Made by a program: the position numbers and the translations under genes. DNA of 61,932 nt, from positions 1 to 61,932 of the forward strand of contig JARGFZ010000016.1 of assembly GCA_029210965.1 (NCBI GenBank). Direction: 5' to 3'. The notes under the pieces were generated by a model. It saw only the letters and a list, made by a program, of their open reading frames with translations. It made no database searches and was not told the DNA's origin. The DNA comes from a bacterium. Its GTDB lineage: Bacteria; BMS3Abin14. Every line of letters starts with the position of its first letter. Position 1 is the stretch's first letter. Of the stretch, positions 1 to 10,269 are shown in pieces.

Positions 1-15
1 TCACCCCCACCTCGG

Positions 16-40
16 TCCTCCCCCCTCAATAGGGGGAGGA
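16..40. repeat. Intergenic palindrome
   Basis: A nine-base arm TCCTCCCCC (16-24) is repeated inverted as GGGGGAGGA (32-40) around a seven-base spacer. It lies beyond the ahcY terminator in an otherwise non-coding stretch. It is one of several small hairpins in the intergenic DNA of this window. No T tract follows on either strand, so a terminator role is not supported. Confidence 0.6.
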
Positions 41-179
41 AGAATTAGGAAGATGACTATTTTATGCTCGCAATGACGCCCGCCTGTGGCTGAGGTCCCA
101 GGTTTCAATTTTCAGATTTTTCTCCCACTCCCCCTCTCCTCATCGCCCCCTCTGTATTTTCACCCCGTCAGAAGCCTGT

Positions 180-194
180 CACGCCAGCGGCGTG
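180..194. repeat. CACGCC-AGC-GGCGTG palindrome, copy 1
   Basis: Six-base inverted arms around AGC. The same palindrome with flanking bases (AGCCTGTCACGCC before, GGCGTGAT after) recurs at 12297-12311, so it is a dispersed element and not a chance hairpin. It has no coding content and no transposase next to it. Confidence 0.6.
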
Positions 195-224
195 ATGTCG
201 CCGCGTCACCGTATCCCATGGTTT

Positions 225-324
225 TCTGGCTCCTGGCTCCTGGATTCTGGCTCCTAAAATAAACAAGGCCCGCTTTCGCGGGCCCATGATCTTCCTTTAG
301 ACATTGGGCTTTGGGCTTTGGACT

Positions 325-325
<1 letters not shown>
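225..325. repeat. Degenerate CTGGCTCCTGG-type repeat
   Basis: Positions 225-255 hold tandem, imperfect copies of a unit close to CTGGCTCCTGG, and 300-322 hold a related run with TTGGGCTTTGG. The two runs flank the ahcY terminator. Related runs lie near 13.05-13.18 kb, 47.04 kb, 61.61 kb and 61.76 kb. Apart from the terminator hairpin, I see nothing else in 1-359. Confidence 0.6.
252..284 (-). terminator. Rho-independent terminator after ahcY
   Basis: GGCCCGC (267-273) pairs perfectly with GCGGGCC (278-284) across a TTTC loop. Read on the minus strand the stem is followed by TTGTTTATTTT, a U-rich tract. It lies about 75 bases beyond the ahcY stop codon and should end the metK-ahcY transcript. 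Confidence 0.85.
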
Positions 326-2772
<2,447 letters not shown>

Positions 2773-2802
2773 GGTTTAACTCCCTTCAGAAGTATAATTG
2801 CG

Positions 2803-2825
2803 TAACGTTAACATTAACCTTAATG
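2803..2825 (-). promoter_or_regulatory. GTTAAYG-repeat region upstream of metK
   Basis: Immediately upstream of metK the minus strand carries repeated GTTAAYG-like units (AAGGTTAATGTTAACGTTAC), including the palindrome GTTAAC. This could be an operator. A weak sigma-70-like pair (TTGAAG, 17 bases, TACACA) lies just beyond it. No regulator can be named from sequence alone. Confidence 0.3.
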
Positions 2826-2888
2826 TGTAACAGAATCGTTTGTAGACTTCAAGAGGGAAGGTTTGTCGGGTAATACAGTTATTTGAAG

Positions 2889-2953
2889 GGTAAATAAAGA
2901 AGGATGGAGGATGAAGTATGCGTTATTTTCCCTTCATTCCTCCTACCACCTTC
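2889..2953 (-). terminator. Possible terminator after the PTS operon
   Basis: GAAGGATGGAGGATGAAG (2899-2916) is nearly complementary to 2932-2953, giving a long imperfect stem downstream of HPr. On the minus strand it is followed by CTTTATTTACCC. The arms are purine/pyrimidine biased and could also be a degenerate repeat, so the call is tentative. Confidence 0.4.
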
Positions 2954-2971
2954 GTCCTTCCTCCTTCAGTT

Positions 2972-3241
2972 CTAACCATTTTCCCCAAATCCGCTCAGTA
3001 CAAGATCTTTAAGAGCTTTGATCGCATTTTCCTCATCGGAGCCTTCGATCTCTATAACGACAGTTTCACCTTTTGCGGCGGCCAAGGTCAAAATGCCCAT
3101 GATGCTCTTGCCGTTGACCCTGTTTTTTCCTTTGCCGAGCCAGACCTCACTGGCAAATCGGGAAGCCACCTCCACAAACTTGCCGGCTGCTCTTGCGTGA
3201 AGGCCCAGTTTGTTGTTTATAACCAGCTCTATCCTGACCAT
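2972..3241 (-). CDS. ptsH: Phosphocarrier protein HPr
   Basis: Small cytosolic phosphocarrier of the PTS, 89 residues. His15 lies in the LGLHARAA motif, the site phosphorylated by enzyme I. Ser46 lies in NGKSIMG, the regulatory site for HPr kinase, whose gene is upstream in the same block. The ATG at 3241 gives the standard HPr length and puts His and Ser at canonical positions; the open frame is longer but lacks homology there. It overlaps the EIID gene by 13 bases. In related genomes ptsI commonly follows, but here the next gene is metK and no enzyme I is found. Confidence 0.95.
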   Translation of the reverse strand: MVRIELVINNKLGLHARAAGKFVEVASRFASEVWLGKGKNRVNGKSIMGILTLAAAKGETVVIEIEGSDEENAIKALKDLVLSGFGENG

Positions 3242-3957
3242 GGAATCCTCATATTCGTGCCCAGGAAGCCCAGAAGGGTTCCGAGGGTGACCAGTAAAGC
3301 GAAGATCGCAGGTGCCCGCCACTGCCTGCGAAACATGATGAAAGCTACGCCGAAGATAATAAACGAGATACCAGGTGTCCGGGTACCGAAGGCCGCCATT
3401 CCCAGAACAAAACCGAGGAGGGGCGTAGCCATGCGCTCCATGTTCCTGGAAAACACTTTACCGTTTAGAGCCGAAGCCCCCTCAAGGGGAGAGTGGGCGT
3501 TCAGATAACCGCGGTTCAGATAAGTCCACCTGTTTCTAAGGTGAACGGTGTTGTAGATCAGAATAAACACGACAGGGGCCGCAGCCATCCAGAAAAAGGA
3601 TAGAGCGACACAGAGCAGCACGGTAACCGGCAGCAGCGTGGCCCAGTAGTAACTGTCGCCCATCGCTCCCAGTGGCCCCATCAGGCTGTTTCGTGCCTTT
3701 ACGCTTTCCTCACCCTTCCCCTCCTCCTCGAGCCTTGAAACCACACCCAGGACGTAAGGTGACATATAGGGGTTGGTGTTGAAATAGCCCAGGTGACGAT
3801 GACATGCATCCTTGAAACCATCCCCGGACACTTTTCTGAGCCATGGGAGGAGAGTGTAGAAGAATCCCAGACCCTGCATACGAGGGAAATTCCACGATCC
3901 CTGTATGGACAGGGAACGAATGAACAGACTAAGACGAGAATGAAAGGTGAAATTCAA
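3229..3957 (-). CDS. PTS mannose-family EIID component
   Basis: Membrane component that forms the sugar channel with EIIC. The N-terminal FIRSLSIQGSWNFPRMQGLGF segment is the EIID hallmark, followed by NTNPYMSPYVLG and RNSLMGPLGAMGDS; several hydrophobic segments lie in the C-terminal half. I choose a TTG start at 3957: it overlaps the EIIC stop as TTGA, has GGAAGG about nine bases upstream and gives 242 residues, somewhat shorter than the usual 270-280. The sugar cannot be told from sequence. Translationally coupled to EIIC. Confidence 0.88.
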   Translation of the reverse strand: MNFTFHSRLSLFIRSLSIQGSWNFPRMQGLGFFYTLLPWLRKVSGDGFKDACHRHLGYFNTNPYMSPYVLGVVSRLEEEGKGEESVKARNSLMGPLGAMGDSYYWATLLPVTVLLCVALSFFWMAAAPVVFILIYNTVHLRNRWTYLNRGYLNAHSPLEGASALNGKVFSRNMERMATPLLGFVLGMAAFGTRTPGISFIIFGVAFIMFRRQWRAPAIFALLVTLGTLLGFLGTNMRIPWSG

Positions 3958-4652
3958 GGCATGGCCTTCCAGAGACCGATGCCTGCACCCAGAGCAAGTC
4001 CCAGGGTGAAACCTTTCCACCCCTTACGCGCTGTCCGATCTGATCCAAGACCGGCAAGACCTATGAAAAACGGAACCATGGCCACGATGCTCAACCTTTC
4101 CGGCAGGTACTCAACGCTTTTTAAAAGCGCGTTGAAAAAAGGAACCAGGATTGCCCCCGTCAGGAGAAATGAAACACCATGAAACAAGCCGGCCCTGAGA
4201 GCCGACAGAACGTGCTGGAGCTGTACGAAATCCGTGTGGCCTAGCCTGAGGTACACCATGGCCCTGTGAAAAGCCCTCTCATTGCTGCGCCGCCACCGGA
4301 TATTTACAGCACGGTCCAGAAATACTGTCGGCATTCCCAAAAGGACAGCTATACCGACAACTTCCATCGAGCCACGAGGTCCTTCATATATGCCGATAAG
4401 AAGCACACTTATGAGTGAGGGGAAAAGGGGGTGGTAAGGAATGAAGGATCCAGCCGGGAGGGAATCAAGGAAAAGGAGTTCGTAGATCAACCCCACAACG
4501 GCACCTTCCACAGGGCACCCGAGGGCCACACCCATAATCAACGCAGACACCATGGGGCGAGACAGCTGGAACTGACCAAAGGCGTTGCGGTCAACACTGA
4601 GAATACCAGCTATAAACGCCGAAAGGATGATCTTTGCCAGGACTCCCGTCAT
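3954..4652 (-). CDS. PTS mannose/sorbose-family EIIC component
   Basis: Polytopic inner-membrane channel subunit of a mannose-class PTS, 232 residues, with repeated hydrophobic helices and the family segments DRNAFGQFQLSRP and GLIYELLFLDSLPAGSF near the N-terminus. The start ATG overlaps the EIIB stop (ATGA) and its own stop overlaps the EIID TTG. Slightly short for the family (about 250-270). Substrate unknown. Confidence 0.88.
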   Translation of the reverse strand: MTGVLAKIILSAFIAGILSVDRNAFGQFQLSRPMVSALIMGVALGCPVEGAVVGLIYELLFLDSLPAGSFIPYHPLFPSLISVLLIGIYEGPRGSMEVVGIAVLLGMPTVFLDRAVNIRWRRSNERAFHRAMVYLRLGHTDFVQLQHVLSALRAGLFHGVSFLLTGAILVPFFNALLKSVEYLPERLSIVAMVPFFIGLAGLGSDRTARKGWKGFTLGLALGAGIGLWKAMP

Positions 4653-5137
4653 TCGGAACCGTCTGGCCCTTCAAGGCAGCAGGCAAGATCAAAGCGAATT
4701 CCATCAGGAACCTCCCTGGCCTCAACAGCGATCCCTTTACGAACAAGGCGCTTAACCGCTTCCAGATCCTTGTTGTTAAGGTATACGGAAGGGGTGACCT
4801 CGGTCCCGCCTTTTATGTTATGGAGGTTGCCGATGTTAATACTGTCAAGGTCCACCCCACCCTCAAGAACCGAAAGGACATCATCAAGACCAGCAAAGAG
4901 AAGCAGTATATTGGAATCGTCTGAGCTCTTCAGCAGAGAACCAAGTTCTCCCGGGGGAACGACCTTAAGATCTATATGATCAGGGACTATGAGCTGCATC
5001 AACCGGCACCTGTCCTTCTCCAGGCATACGGTATCGCTCACAACAACGATCAAGTCGGCCTTAACATGAGGTGTCCAGCCCTCAACAACCTGACCGTGCA
5101 GCAACCTGTCATCTACCCTGGCCAGTACGACAGGCAC
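4649..5137 (-). CDS. PTS mannose-family EIIB component
   Basis: Cytosolic phosphotransfer domain of the mannose-type PTS, 162 residues. The N-terminal RVDDRLLHGQV motif carries the phosphorylated His14. The segments NIGNLHNIKGG and TPSVYL are also typical. The start is GTG, just after the EIIA stop. Receives phosphate from EIIA and passes it to the sugar carried by EIIC/EIID. Confidence 0.92.
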   Translation of the reverse strand: MPVVLARVDDRLLHGQVVEGWTPHVKADLIVVVSDTVCLEKDRCRLMQLIVPDHIDLKVVPPGELGSLLKSSDDSNILLLFAGLDDVLSVLEGGVDLDSINIGNLHNIKGGTEVTPSVYLNNKDLEAVKRLVRKGIAVEAREVPDGIRFDLACCLEGPDGSE

Positions 5138-5140
5138 CAG

Positions 5141-5551
5141 TCAGTTTCCCTCCAGGTACTCGGTGGCCACCTTGATATACTCCCGGCCGTAATCCCCGAG
5201 GGCCAAAGCAGCTTCACGAAGGGTAAGATCAGCCCCCAGGCTGCGGAGCTTGGTCAGCATCGGCAGGTTCACACCCGTTACAACCTCGATATCCTTTGGG
5301 CCCAGGAAGGACAGACTTATGTTCGACGGTGTGCCGCCAAACATGTCGACCAGAAGGATAACTCCCTTGTCCCCCTTCACCGCCTCTATGGCACCCGCGA
5401 TCCGGCCTCTTGTCTCCTCCACATCATCCCCTGCCTGCACTGATATCGATGTTATCTCTCTGGCTTCACCAGTGATCATGCTGCAGGTATCAAGCAAAGC
5501 TTCTCCCAGACTGCCGTGTGTAACGATCACGATCCCGATTTGGCTTTTCAT
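5141..5551 (-). CDS. PTS mannose-family EIIA component
   Basis: First sugar-specific phosphotransfer protein of this PTS, 136 residues. The phosphorylated histidine is in VTHGSLGEAL (His12 from this start), and VDMFGGTPSN is the family signature. Two ATGs compete: the one at 5560 overlaps the rapZ stop but has GGAGGG directly abutting it, whereas the one at 5551 has the same GGAGGG nine bases upstream, so I prefer 5551. It sits directly after rapZ, so signalling and transport parts are co-transcribed. Confidence 0.92.
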   Translation of the reverse strand: MKSQIGIVIVTHGSLGEALLDTCSMITGEAREITSISVQAGDDVEETRGRIAGAIEAVKGDKGVILLVDMFGGTPSNISLSFLGPKDIEVVTGVNLPMLTKLRSLGADLTLREAALALGDYGREYIKVATEYLEGN

Positions 5552-5556
5552 GTTTT

Positions 5557-6426
5557 TCATCCCTCCGGTAGGTCACGATGCCGAACCTGGACCCATAAGG
5601 GGCCACTATCTTTAAAATATTGCGACATTCTTTCAACAATTGCAACGGACCTGTGTCTTCCCCCCGTGCATCCGATGGCTACAGTCAGATATCCCCTCCC
5701 CTCGCTCAGGTATCTTGGAAGAAGGTATTCCAGAAAAGATTTCAGGTGTTCAAGGAACTCGCCAGTGCCTTCCGCATGCTCCACAAAAGAGCTCACCTCC
5801 GGATCCCTGCCATCCCGGTATCTGAGCTCCTCCACAAAAAACGGGTTGACCAGGAACCTCACGTCAAGAACAATGTCGGCTTCTTTGGGAAGACCGTTTT
5901 TGAAACCAAAGGAGACGAAAGACAGGAGCATCTTTTCTCTGCTGCCGGAGATACCGAATCGGTCAGCCGCGAACTTGCGGAGATCATGATAACCCAGGTC
6001 AGAGGTGTCCAGGTGGATGTCGGCTATCTCCCTGAGAGGTTCTAAAAGCTGTCTCTCTCTTAAAAGGGCCTCAACGAGAGGAAGGGAAGGGGCTAATGGG
6101 TGCACGCGCCGGGTCTCACTAAACCTTTTTTGCAGAGCATCCAGAGAAGCCTCCAGGAAAACCACTTGAATATTATAACCGGAATCCTTGAGGTTTCGGA
6201 TTGCATGAGGGTAACTGGCAACCGAGTCGCCGCCCCTGATATCCATCACCATGGCAGCTTTGCCAATAGAGGACCCGCTGGATGCAATGAGATGAACAAA
6301 AGAGGGCAGAAGATCTACAGGCAGGTTGTCCACTGTGTAATATCCAATATCCTCCAGAGCCCTGAGCACGGTGGTTTTCCCGGAACCTGAATAGCCGGAT
6401 ATGATCAACAGTCCCGATCCAGTCAC
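5557..6426 (-). CDS. rapZ: RNase adapter protein RapZ
   Basis: Nucleotide-binding regulatory protein (UPF0042/YvcJ family), 289 residues. In Escherichia coli RapZ binds glucosamine-6-phosphate and guides RNase E to the sRNA controlling glmS; whether that RNA partner exists here is unknown. The Walker A motif GYSGSGKTT is at about 10-18 and the C-terminal ligand site GCTGGRHRS near 250-258. The GTG start overlaps the hprK stop (GTGA) and the end overlaps the EIIA region. Clustering of rapZ with rpoN, hpf and ptsN is conserved across proteobacteria. Confidence 0.95.
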   Translation of the reverse strand: MTGSGLLIISGYSGSGKTTVLRALEDIGYYTVDNLPVDLLPSFVHLIASSGSSIGKAAMVMDIRGGDSVASYPHAIRNLKDSGYNIQVVFLEASLDALQKRFSETRRVHPLAPSLPLVEALLRERQLLEPLREIADIHLDTSDLGYHDLRKFAADRFGISGSREKMLLSFVSFGFKNGLPKEADIVLDVRFLVNPFFVEELRYRDGRDPEVSSFVEHAEGTGEFLEHLKSFLEYLLPRYLSEGRGYLTVAIGCTGGRHRSVAIVERMSQYFKDSGPLWVQVRHRDLPEG

Positions 6427-7394
6427 TCCATGGACTCCAAATCTGGCTTTCCTATATCCCGGGGTCTCTCGGACAGCCTCTTATGGAGGGTACTATCAAA
6501 CTCCCGGGCAGCATTAAAACCCATGCGCTGCAGGAGGTGATTGCGGGCAGCAACCTCTATGATCATTGTGATGTCACGTGCGGGCCTGACCGGAACTTTC
6601 AGGTACGGGATCTCCAGACCGAGTATGGAGTAGGTGAGTTCATCGAGGCCGAGACGCTCCACATTGAGGCCCTCCAGCCAGTCAACAAGCTCAACCACAA
6701 GCTCGATTTTCTTGTTTTGACGAATGGAAGACACACCGAAAAGATCCTTGATATTTATGATCCCGAGTCCGCGAATTTCCATGTGGTATTTGATAAGATC
6801 GGCGGCGCTGCCGAATATTGCGTCTTGAACTTTTCGTCTGATGACGACAACATCGTCACCCACGAGTCTGTGACCACGTTCAACGAGTCCGAGAGCGCAC
6901 TCACTTTTCCCTATTCCGCTCTTCCCTAGGAGAAGAAGACCCACACCATAAACATCTACAAGACAACCGTGCACGGAGGTTTCCGGTGCCAGGACATCTT
7001 CCAGGTATGTTGAAACCCGGCGGATAAGGGACGAAGTGACCTCAGGACTCCGGAGAAGGGGTACTTTATGGAGATCGCACAAGCCTGATAATGATAGGGG
7101 CGCTTCAAGGTTTTTAGCGATAATAAGGCAGGATACGCCGGCAGAGCATAGCTGGTCCAGACGCTCGTCAGCCAGATTTTTGTCGAGGATTTTAAGATAG
7201 GAAAGTTCGGTTGCCCCCAGGATCTGGACTCTATCCCTGTGCAGCTGGTCAAGGTAACCCGCAAGGGCCAAGCCGGGTTTCTGAATACGCGAAACCCGGA
7301 TAGCCCTGTCCATGCCCTCTTCACCGGCAAGGATCTCAAGATCAAGATCCTCATGCAAGTGTTCGTAAAGGTAGCGGACAGGAATATTGATCAT
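6423..7394 (-). CDS. hprK: HPr kinase/phosphorylase
   Basis: Phosphorylates, and removes phosphate from, Ser46 of HPr. The 323-residue protein has the N-terminal regulatory domain, then the C-terminal kinase domain with P-loop GKSGIGKSE (about 157-165), the GHRLVGDDVV segment and the family signature EIRGLGIINIKDLFG (about 207-221). The substrate HPr, with a serine at 46, is encoded in the same block, which supports a working HprK-HPr pair. Gap to ptsN is 16 bases; overlap with rapZ is four. Confidence 0.95.
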   Translation of the reverse strand: MINIPVRYLYEHLHEDLDLEILAGEEGMDRAIRVSRIQKPGLALAGYLDQLHRDRVQILGATELSYLKILDKNLADERLDQLCSAGVSCLIIAKNLEAPLSLSGLCDLHKVPLLRSPEVTSSLIRRVSTYLEDVLAPETSVHGCLVDVYGVGLLLLGKSGIGKSECALGLVERGHRLVGDDVVVIRRKVQDAIFGSAADLIKYHMEIRGLGIINIKDLFGVSSIRQNKKIELVVELVDWLEGLNVERLGLDELTYSILGLEIPYLKVPVRPARDITMIIEVAARNHLLQRMGFNAAREFDSTLHKRLSERPRDIGKPDLESME

Positions 7395-7410
7395 CTGTCC
7401 CGGCGGGCGA

Positions 7411-7872
7411 TCAGTGCCGCTGGTCCTCCTCTTCTATGGCATGGTAGAGAGTGACCCTGTCATCTGACTCGAGAAGGGATTCCCGGCATTCGGGGCTTTT
7501 GACGAGGCGCGAGATCCTGGCCAGTGTTTTGAGGTGAAGCCCGGCAGAGTCCTCCGGCGCAACAAGAAGGAAAATCAGGTTAACCGGGCCACCATCGTAA
7601 GAATCGAAATCGACCCCCTCCGGCGAACGACCGAAGACAAGGAGAATCTCGTTAAGCCCGCTGAGTCGCCCGTGGGGTATTGCCACACCGTGACCTATAC
7701 CTGTGCTGCCCAACATCTCTCGATCCAGGAGAATACTTACGAGCGCCTCAGGATCGTCGATTTTCCCGGACTCCTTGAGATGGGCGACCATCTCTTTGAT
7801 GACACCCTCTCTGGTGGAGGCATGAAGCCGTGAAAGCACATCACTTTCTGCAAGATAATCTAGTAATTTCAT
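7411..7872 (-). CDS. ptsN: PTS nitrogen regulatory EIIA (EIIA-Ntr)
   Basis: Regulatory phosphoprotein of the mannitol/fructose EIIA fold, 153 residues, with no transport role of its own. The phosphorylation site is His67 in GVAIPHGR, and GSTGIGHG precedes it. It lies between hpf and hprK, the usual proteobacterial rpoN neighbourhood. It may compete for phosphate with the mannose-type EIIA through the common HPr. Confidence 0.94.
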   Translation of the reverse strand: MKLLDYLAESDVLSRLHASTREGVIKEMVAHLKESGKIDDPEALVSILLDREMLGSTGIGHGVAIPHGRLSGLNEILLVFGRSPEGVDFDSYDGGPVNLIFLLVAPEDSAGLHLKTLARISRLVKSPECRESLLESDDRVTLYHAIEEEDQRH

Positions 7873-7886
7873 ATTATGCTACCACA

Positions 7887-8432
7887 CTACTCCTGAACCT
7901 GGGGCTCTATCAAACCAAAAAGACCATCGTCTCGAACATAAATAACGTTGAGCTGATTCGTCTGCGAATTGTTGAAAAGGAGAAAATTCTTGTTCATGAG
8001 CTCCATCTGCATGATAGCCTCATCAACGCTGATAGGCTTCAAAATGATCTCCTTGCGCTTTATTACGTCTGACTTGGGGGTCTCGACATCACTCTCCGGG
8101 AACACTGAATGGCTGGCCCGGAACTCACGCACGGCTTCTCTGTCACCGTGGCGGCCGATCTTCTCCCTGTACTTTTTGACCTGACGATCCAGTTTATCGA
8201 GGACCAGATCGATAGAAGAATACATGTCGTTGGTCTCTTCTTTGCCCTTGATGACGATCCCGTTGGCATGGACTGTAACCTTTGCGATATGTCTGTATTT
8301 TTCCACATGGAGAACAACTTGAGCGTTTACCGGCTCCATAAGCGGTTTAAGTACCTTTTCAAGTTTTTCGGTGGCGTAATCTCTCAGGGGATCACTTTGC
8401 TCCATGTGTTTGAATGAAACCTCTATTTGCAT
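7887..8432 (-). CDS. hpf: Ribosome hibernation promoting factor, long form
   Basis: Ribosome-associated protein that dimerises 70S ribosomes in stationary phase. The N-terminal S30AE/RaiA domain (about 1-100) contains the basic DRQVKKYREK helix; the C-terminal domain (about 120-181) includes FLLFNNSQTNQLNVIY, the dimerisation segment that marks the long type. The ATG at 8432 is chosen because GGAGGGAGG lies ten bases upstream; the apparent upstream TTG falls within that ribosome-binding site. First gene of the block, with its own promoter candidate. Confidence 0.94.
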   Translation of the reverse strand: MQIEVSFKHMEQSDPLRDYATEKLEKVLKPLMEPVNAQVVLHVEKYRHIAKVTVHANGIVIKGKEETNDMYSSIDLVLDKLDRQVKKYREKIGRHGDREAVREFRASHSVFPESDVETPKSDVIKRKEIILKPISVDEAIMQMELMNKNFLLFNNSQTNQLNVIYVRDDGLFGLIEPQVQE

Positions 8433-8461
8433 GGCTATTGAACCTCCCTCCAAAAGCTATT

Positions 8462-8491
8462 AACGTAATCACATTAAAAACTCTAAGTCAA
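8462..8491 (-). promoter_or_regulatory. Candidate sigma-70 promoter of hpf
   Basis: On the minus strand TTGACT (8486-8491) is followed after 18 bases by TACGTT (8462-8467), about 30 bases before the hpf start. The -35 hexamer is a five-of-six match and the -10 is weak. It sits in an AT-rich gap just downstream of the rpoN terminator, where a promoter is expected. Confidence 0.4.
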
Positions 8492-8663
8492 CCCGGCGGA
8501 ACCGCCAGGTAACCTTGTCGCCTCCGCAGCATAATTTACGGACAGAGAATAAATCTGGGGAAAAACACCGTTAAATTATTAATTTCAGCAATATCTCGTC
8601 AAAGCGATGGCTACACTATCAATACTACATTATTTTATCACGATTCCGGACGAGGGTGTTAAA

Positions 8664-8709
8664 AACCGCATCCAGGATCCTAACAAGGTTCTTTGACAGG
8701 ATCCTGGAT
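8664..8709 (-). terminator. Terminator at the end of rpoN
   Basis: ATCCAGGATCC (8670-8680) and GGATCCTGGAT (8699-8709) form a perfect 11-bp stem with an 18-base loop. Read on the minus strand the stem is followed within a few bases by GTTTTTAA. The first arm begins at the rpoN stop codon, so termination is tight against the gene and separates lptC-lptA-lptB-rpoN from hpf. Confidence 0.7.
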
Positions 8710-10157
8710 CAGGTGATCTTTTTTCTCCTGGAAGACGGCAGAATTTTCATTGCCTCCCTGTATTTGGCTACTGTTCTCCTTGCAATGTCGATCCCCTCAA
8801 GTTTCAGCATCTGTGAGATGGCCTGATCACTGAGAGGTTTCCCCGTGTCCTCAGCTCCAATTATATCCCGGATCTTGGCCCTCACACTTTCGGAAGCCAT
8901 CATCTCCCCCGAAAGCGTCTGAATACCAGGGTTAAAAAAGAACTTGAGCTCGAACAGGCCGTGGGGGCAGTGAACATATTTCTGGGTCGTAACCCGGCTG
9001 ACTGTGGATTCATGGACCCCGATGTCATCAGCGACATCACGCAGTACCATGGGTTTCAGGTATCGAATGTCTCGTTCAAAAAAGTCCAGCTGCTTTTCGA
9101 GGATACTTTTGGTAACACGGTATATCGTACGCTGACGCTGATCTATGCTCTTGATCAGCCACGCTGCCGAGCGTATTTTTTCCAACAGGAACTCCTTGTC
9201 CTCAGCCTTCATGGATGAACCATGTTTTAAAAGCTCCCTGTAAAAACCGTTTATCCTCAGCTTGGGCAATCCATCATCGTTCAGCGTGATGGTCCACTCA
9301 TCTCCCATCTTGAACAGGAAGACATCGGGAGTCACGTAAACGGACTCCGTTCCACCGAAAGGTCTTCCCGGCTTGGGTTCCAGCTCCCTGAGAAGATCCA
9401 TGGCCTGTAGAACTTCCGATCGCGCTATTCCCATCTGGTGAACGATCGCGTCCACATCCCCCTTTGCAACATCCTCCAGATGTTCCCTGATGATTTCCTC
9501 CACAAAGGGACCTTCAAAATCGAGCATCTTTATCTGGATGAGCAGGCACTCAACGAGATCTCTTGCACCCACTCCCGGGGGATCGAACTCCTGGACAACA
9601 CCAAGAGCTTTGAGACCCACAGCCTCGATTTCGGGACCACGGGGGCCCAGAATTTCATCAAGAGGTGTTTCAAGATAGCCGTTGTCATCGAGGTTCCCGA
9701 TGATGACCTCGGCAGCCCTTGTTTCCATCTCAGTGAGCCGCGTCATTCGGAGCTGCCACAGAAGATGCTCCTGAAGTGTGTCAGGACTCGTGACCATCGC
9801 CTCGAAGGACGGATGTTCCTGATCCTCTCGAGCCTGGTATGGGAGACTCTGGCTGGATTCCATGTAGGATTCCCACTCACCAATATCCTTTGGAATGGTA
9901 AGGGTGTTTATTTCATCTTCCCTGTCGCTCTTATTGTCAGCAGGAGTGTTCGGATCCTCAGGTTGGTCTATGGAAAACTCGGACTCGTTCTCCGGGGGCC
10001 CATATTCGTCAAGCACCGGGTTTTCAAGAATTTCCTGGCGCACGATCTCTGTCAACTCCATCCTCGACAACTGGAGCAGCCGAATCGCCTGCTGCAGTTG
10101 GGGAGTCATCACCAACTGCTGTTGTTGTTTCATCTGTAGTTGGGCTTTAAGATCCAA
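8709..10157 (-). CDS. rpoN: RNA polymerase sigma-54 factor
   Basis: Alternative sigma factor for enhancer-dependent promoters, 482 residues. Region I is Q-rich (MKQQQQLVMTPQLQQAIRLLQL), followed by an acidic region and the core-binding domain; the DNA-binding part has the helix-turn-helix DVADDIGVHESTVSR and the RpoN box ARRTVAKYRE near the C-terminus. Start is TTG at 10157, with GAGG seven bases upstream; homology begins at once. It follows lptB after about 110 bases holding a short repeat and is closed by its own terminator. Confidence 0.96.
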   Translation of the reverse strand: MDLKAQLQMKQQQQLVMTPQLQQAIRLLQLSRMELTEIVRQEILENPVLDEYGPPENESEFSIDQPEDPNTPADNKSDREDEINTLTIPKDIGEWESYMESSQSLPYQAREDQEHPSFEAMVTSPDTLQEHLLWQLRMTRLTEMETRAAEVIIGNLDDNGYLETPLDEILGPRGPEIEAVGLKALGVVQEFDPPGVGARDLVECLLIQIKMLDFEGPFVEEIIREHLEDVAKGDVDAIVHQMGIARSEVLQAMDLLRELEPKPGRPFGGTESVYVTPDVFLFKMGDEWTITLNDDGLPKLRINGFYRELLKHGSSMKAEDKEFLLEKIRSAAWLIKSIDQRQRTIYRVTKSILEKQLDFFERDIRYLKPMVLRDVADDIGVHESTVSRVTTQKYVHCPHGLFELKFFFNPGIQTLSGEMMASESVRAKIRDIIGAEDTGKPLSDQAISQMLKLEGIDIARRTVAKYREAMKILPSSRRKKIT

Positions 10158-10184
10158 CGCGATACCTCATGACTGCCGTTATTC

Positions 10185-10205
10185 GTGAACAGTGAACGAT
10201 GAACA
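10185..10205. repeat. GTGAACAGTGAAC-type repeat
   Basis: Imperfect tandem units GTGAACA, GTGAACG, ATGAACA between rpoN and lptB. The same family appears inverted at 55049-55068 and 61072-61145. It lies inside a presumed operon, so it is probably transcribed. Confidence 0.6.
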
Positions 10206-10269
10206 GATAATCGTCATCTGATGAATATTTTCCGATTTTCTCCTGCGTTGTGCGTTCTACATTCTGCTC

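Noticed and set aside
2773-2971. SAM or SAH riboswitch upstream of metK-ahcY
   Set aside because: Expected from the pathway, but I could not find the paired-helix architecture of any known class; only GTTAAYG repeats and an imperfect stem are present.
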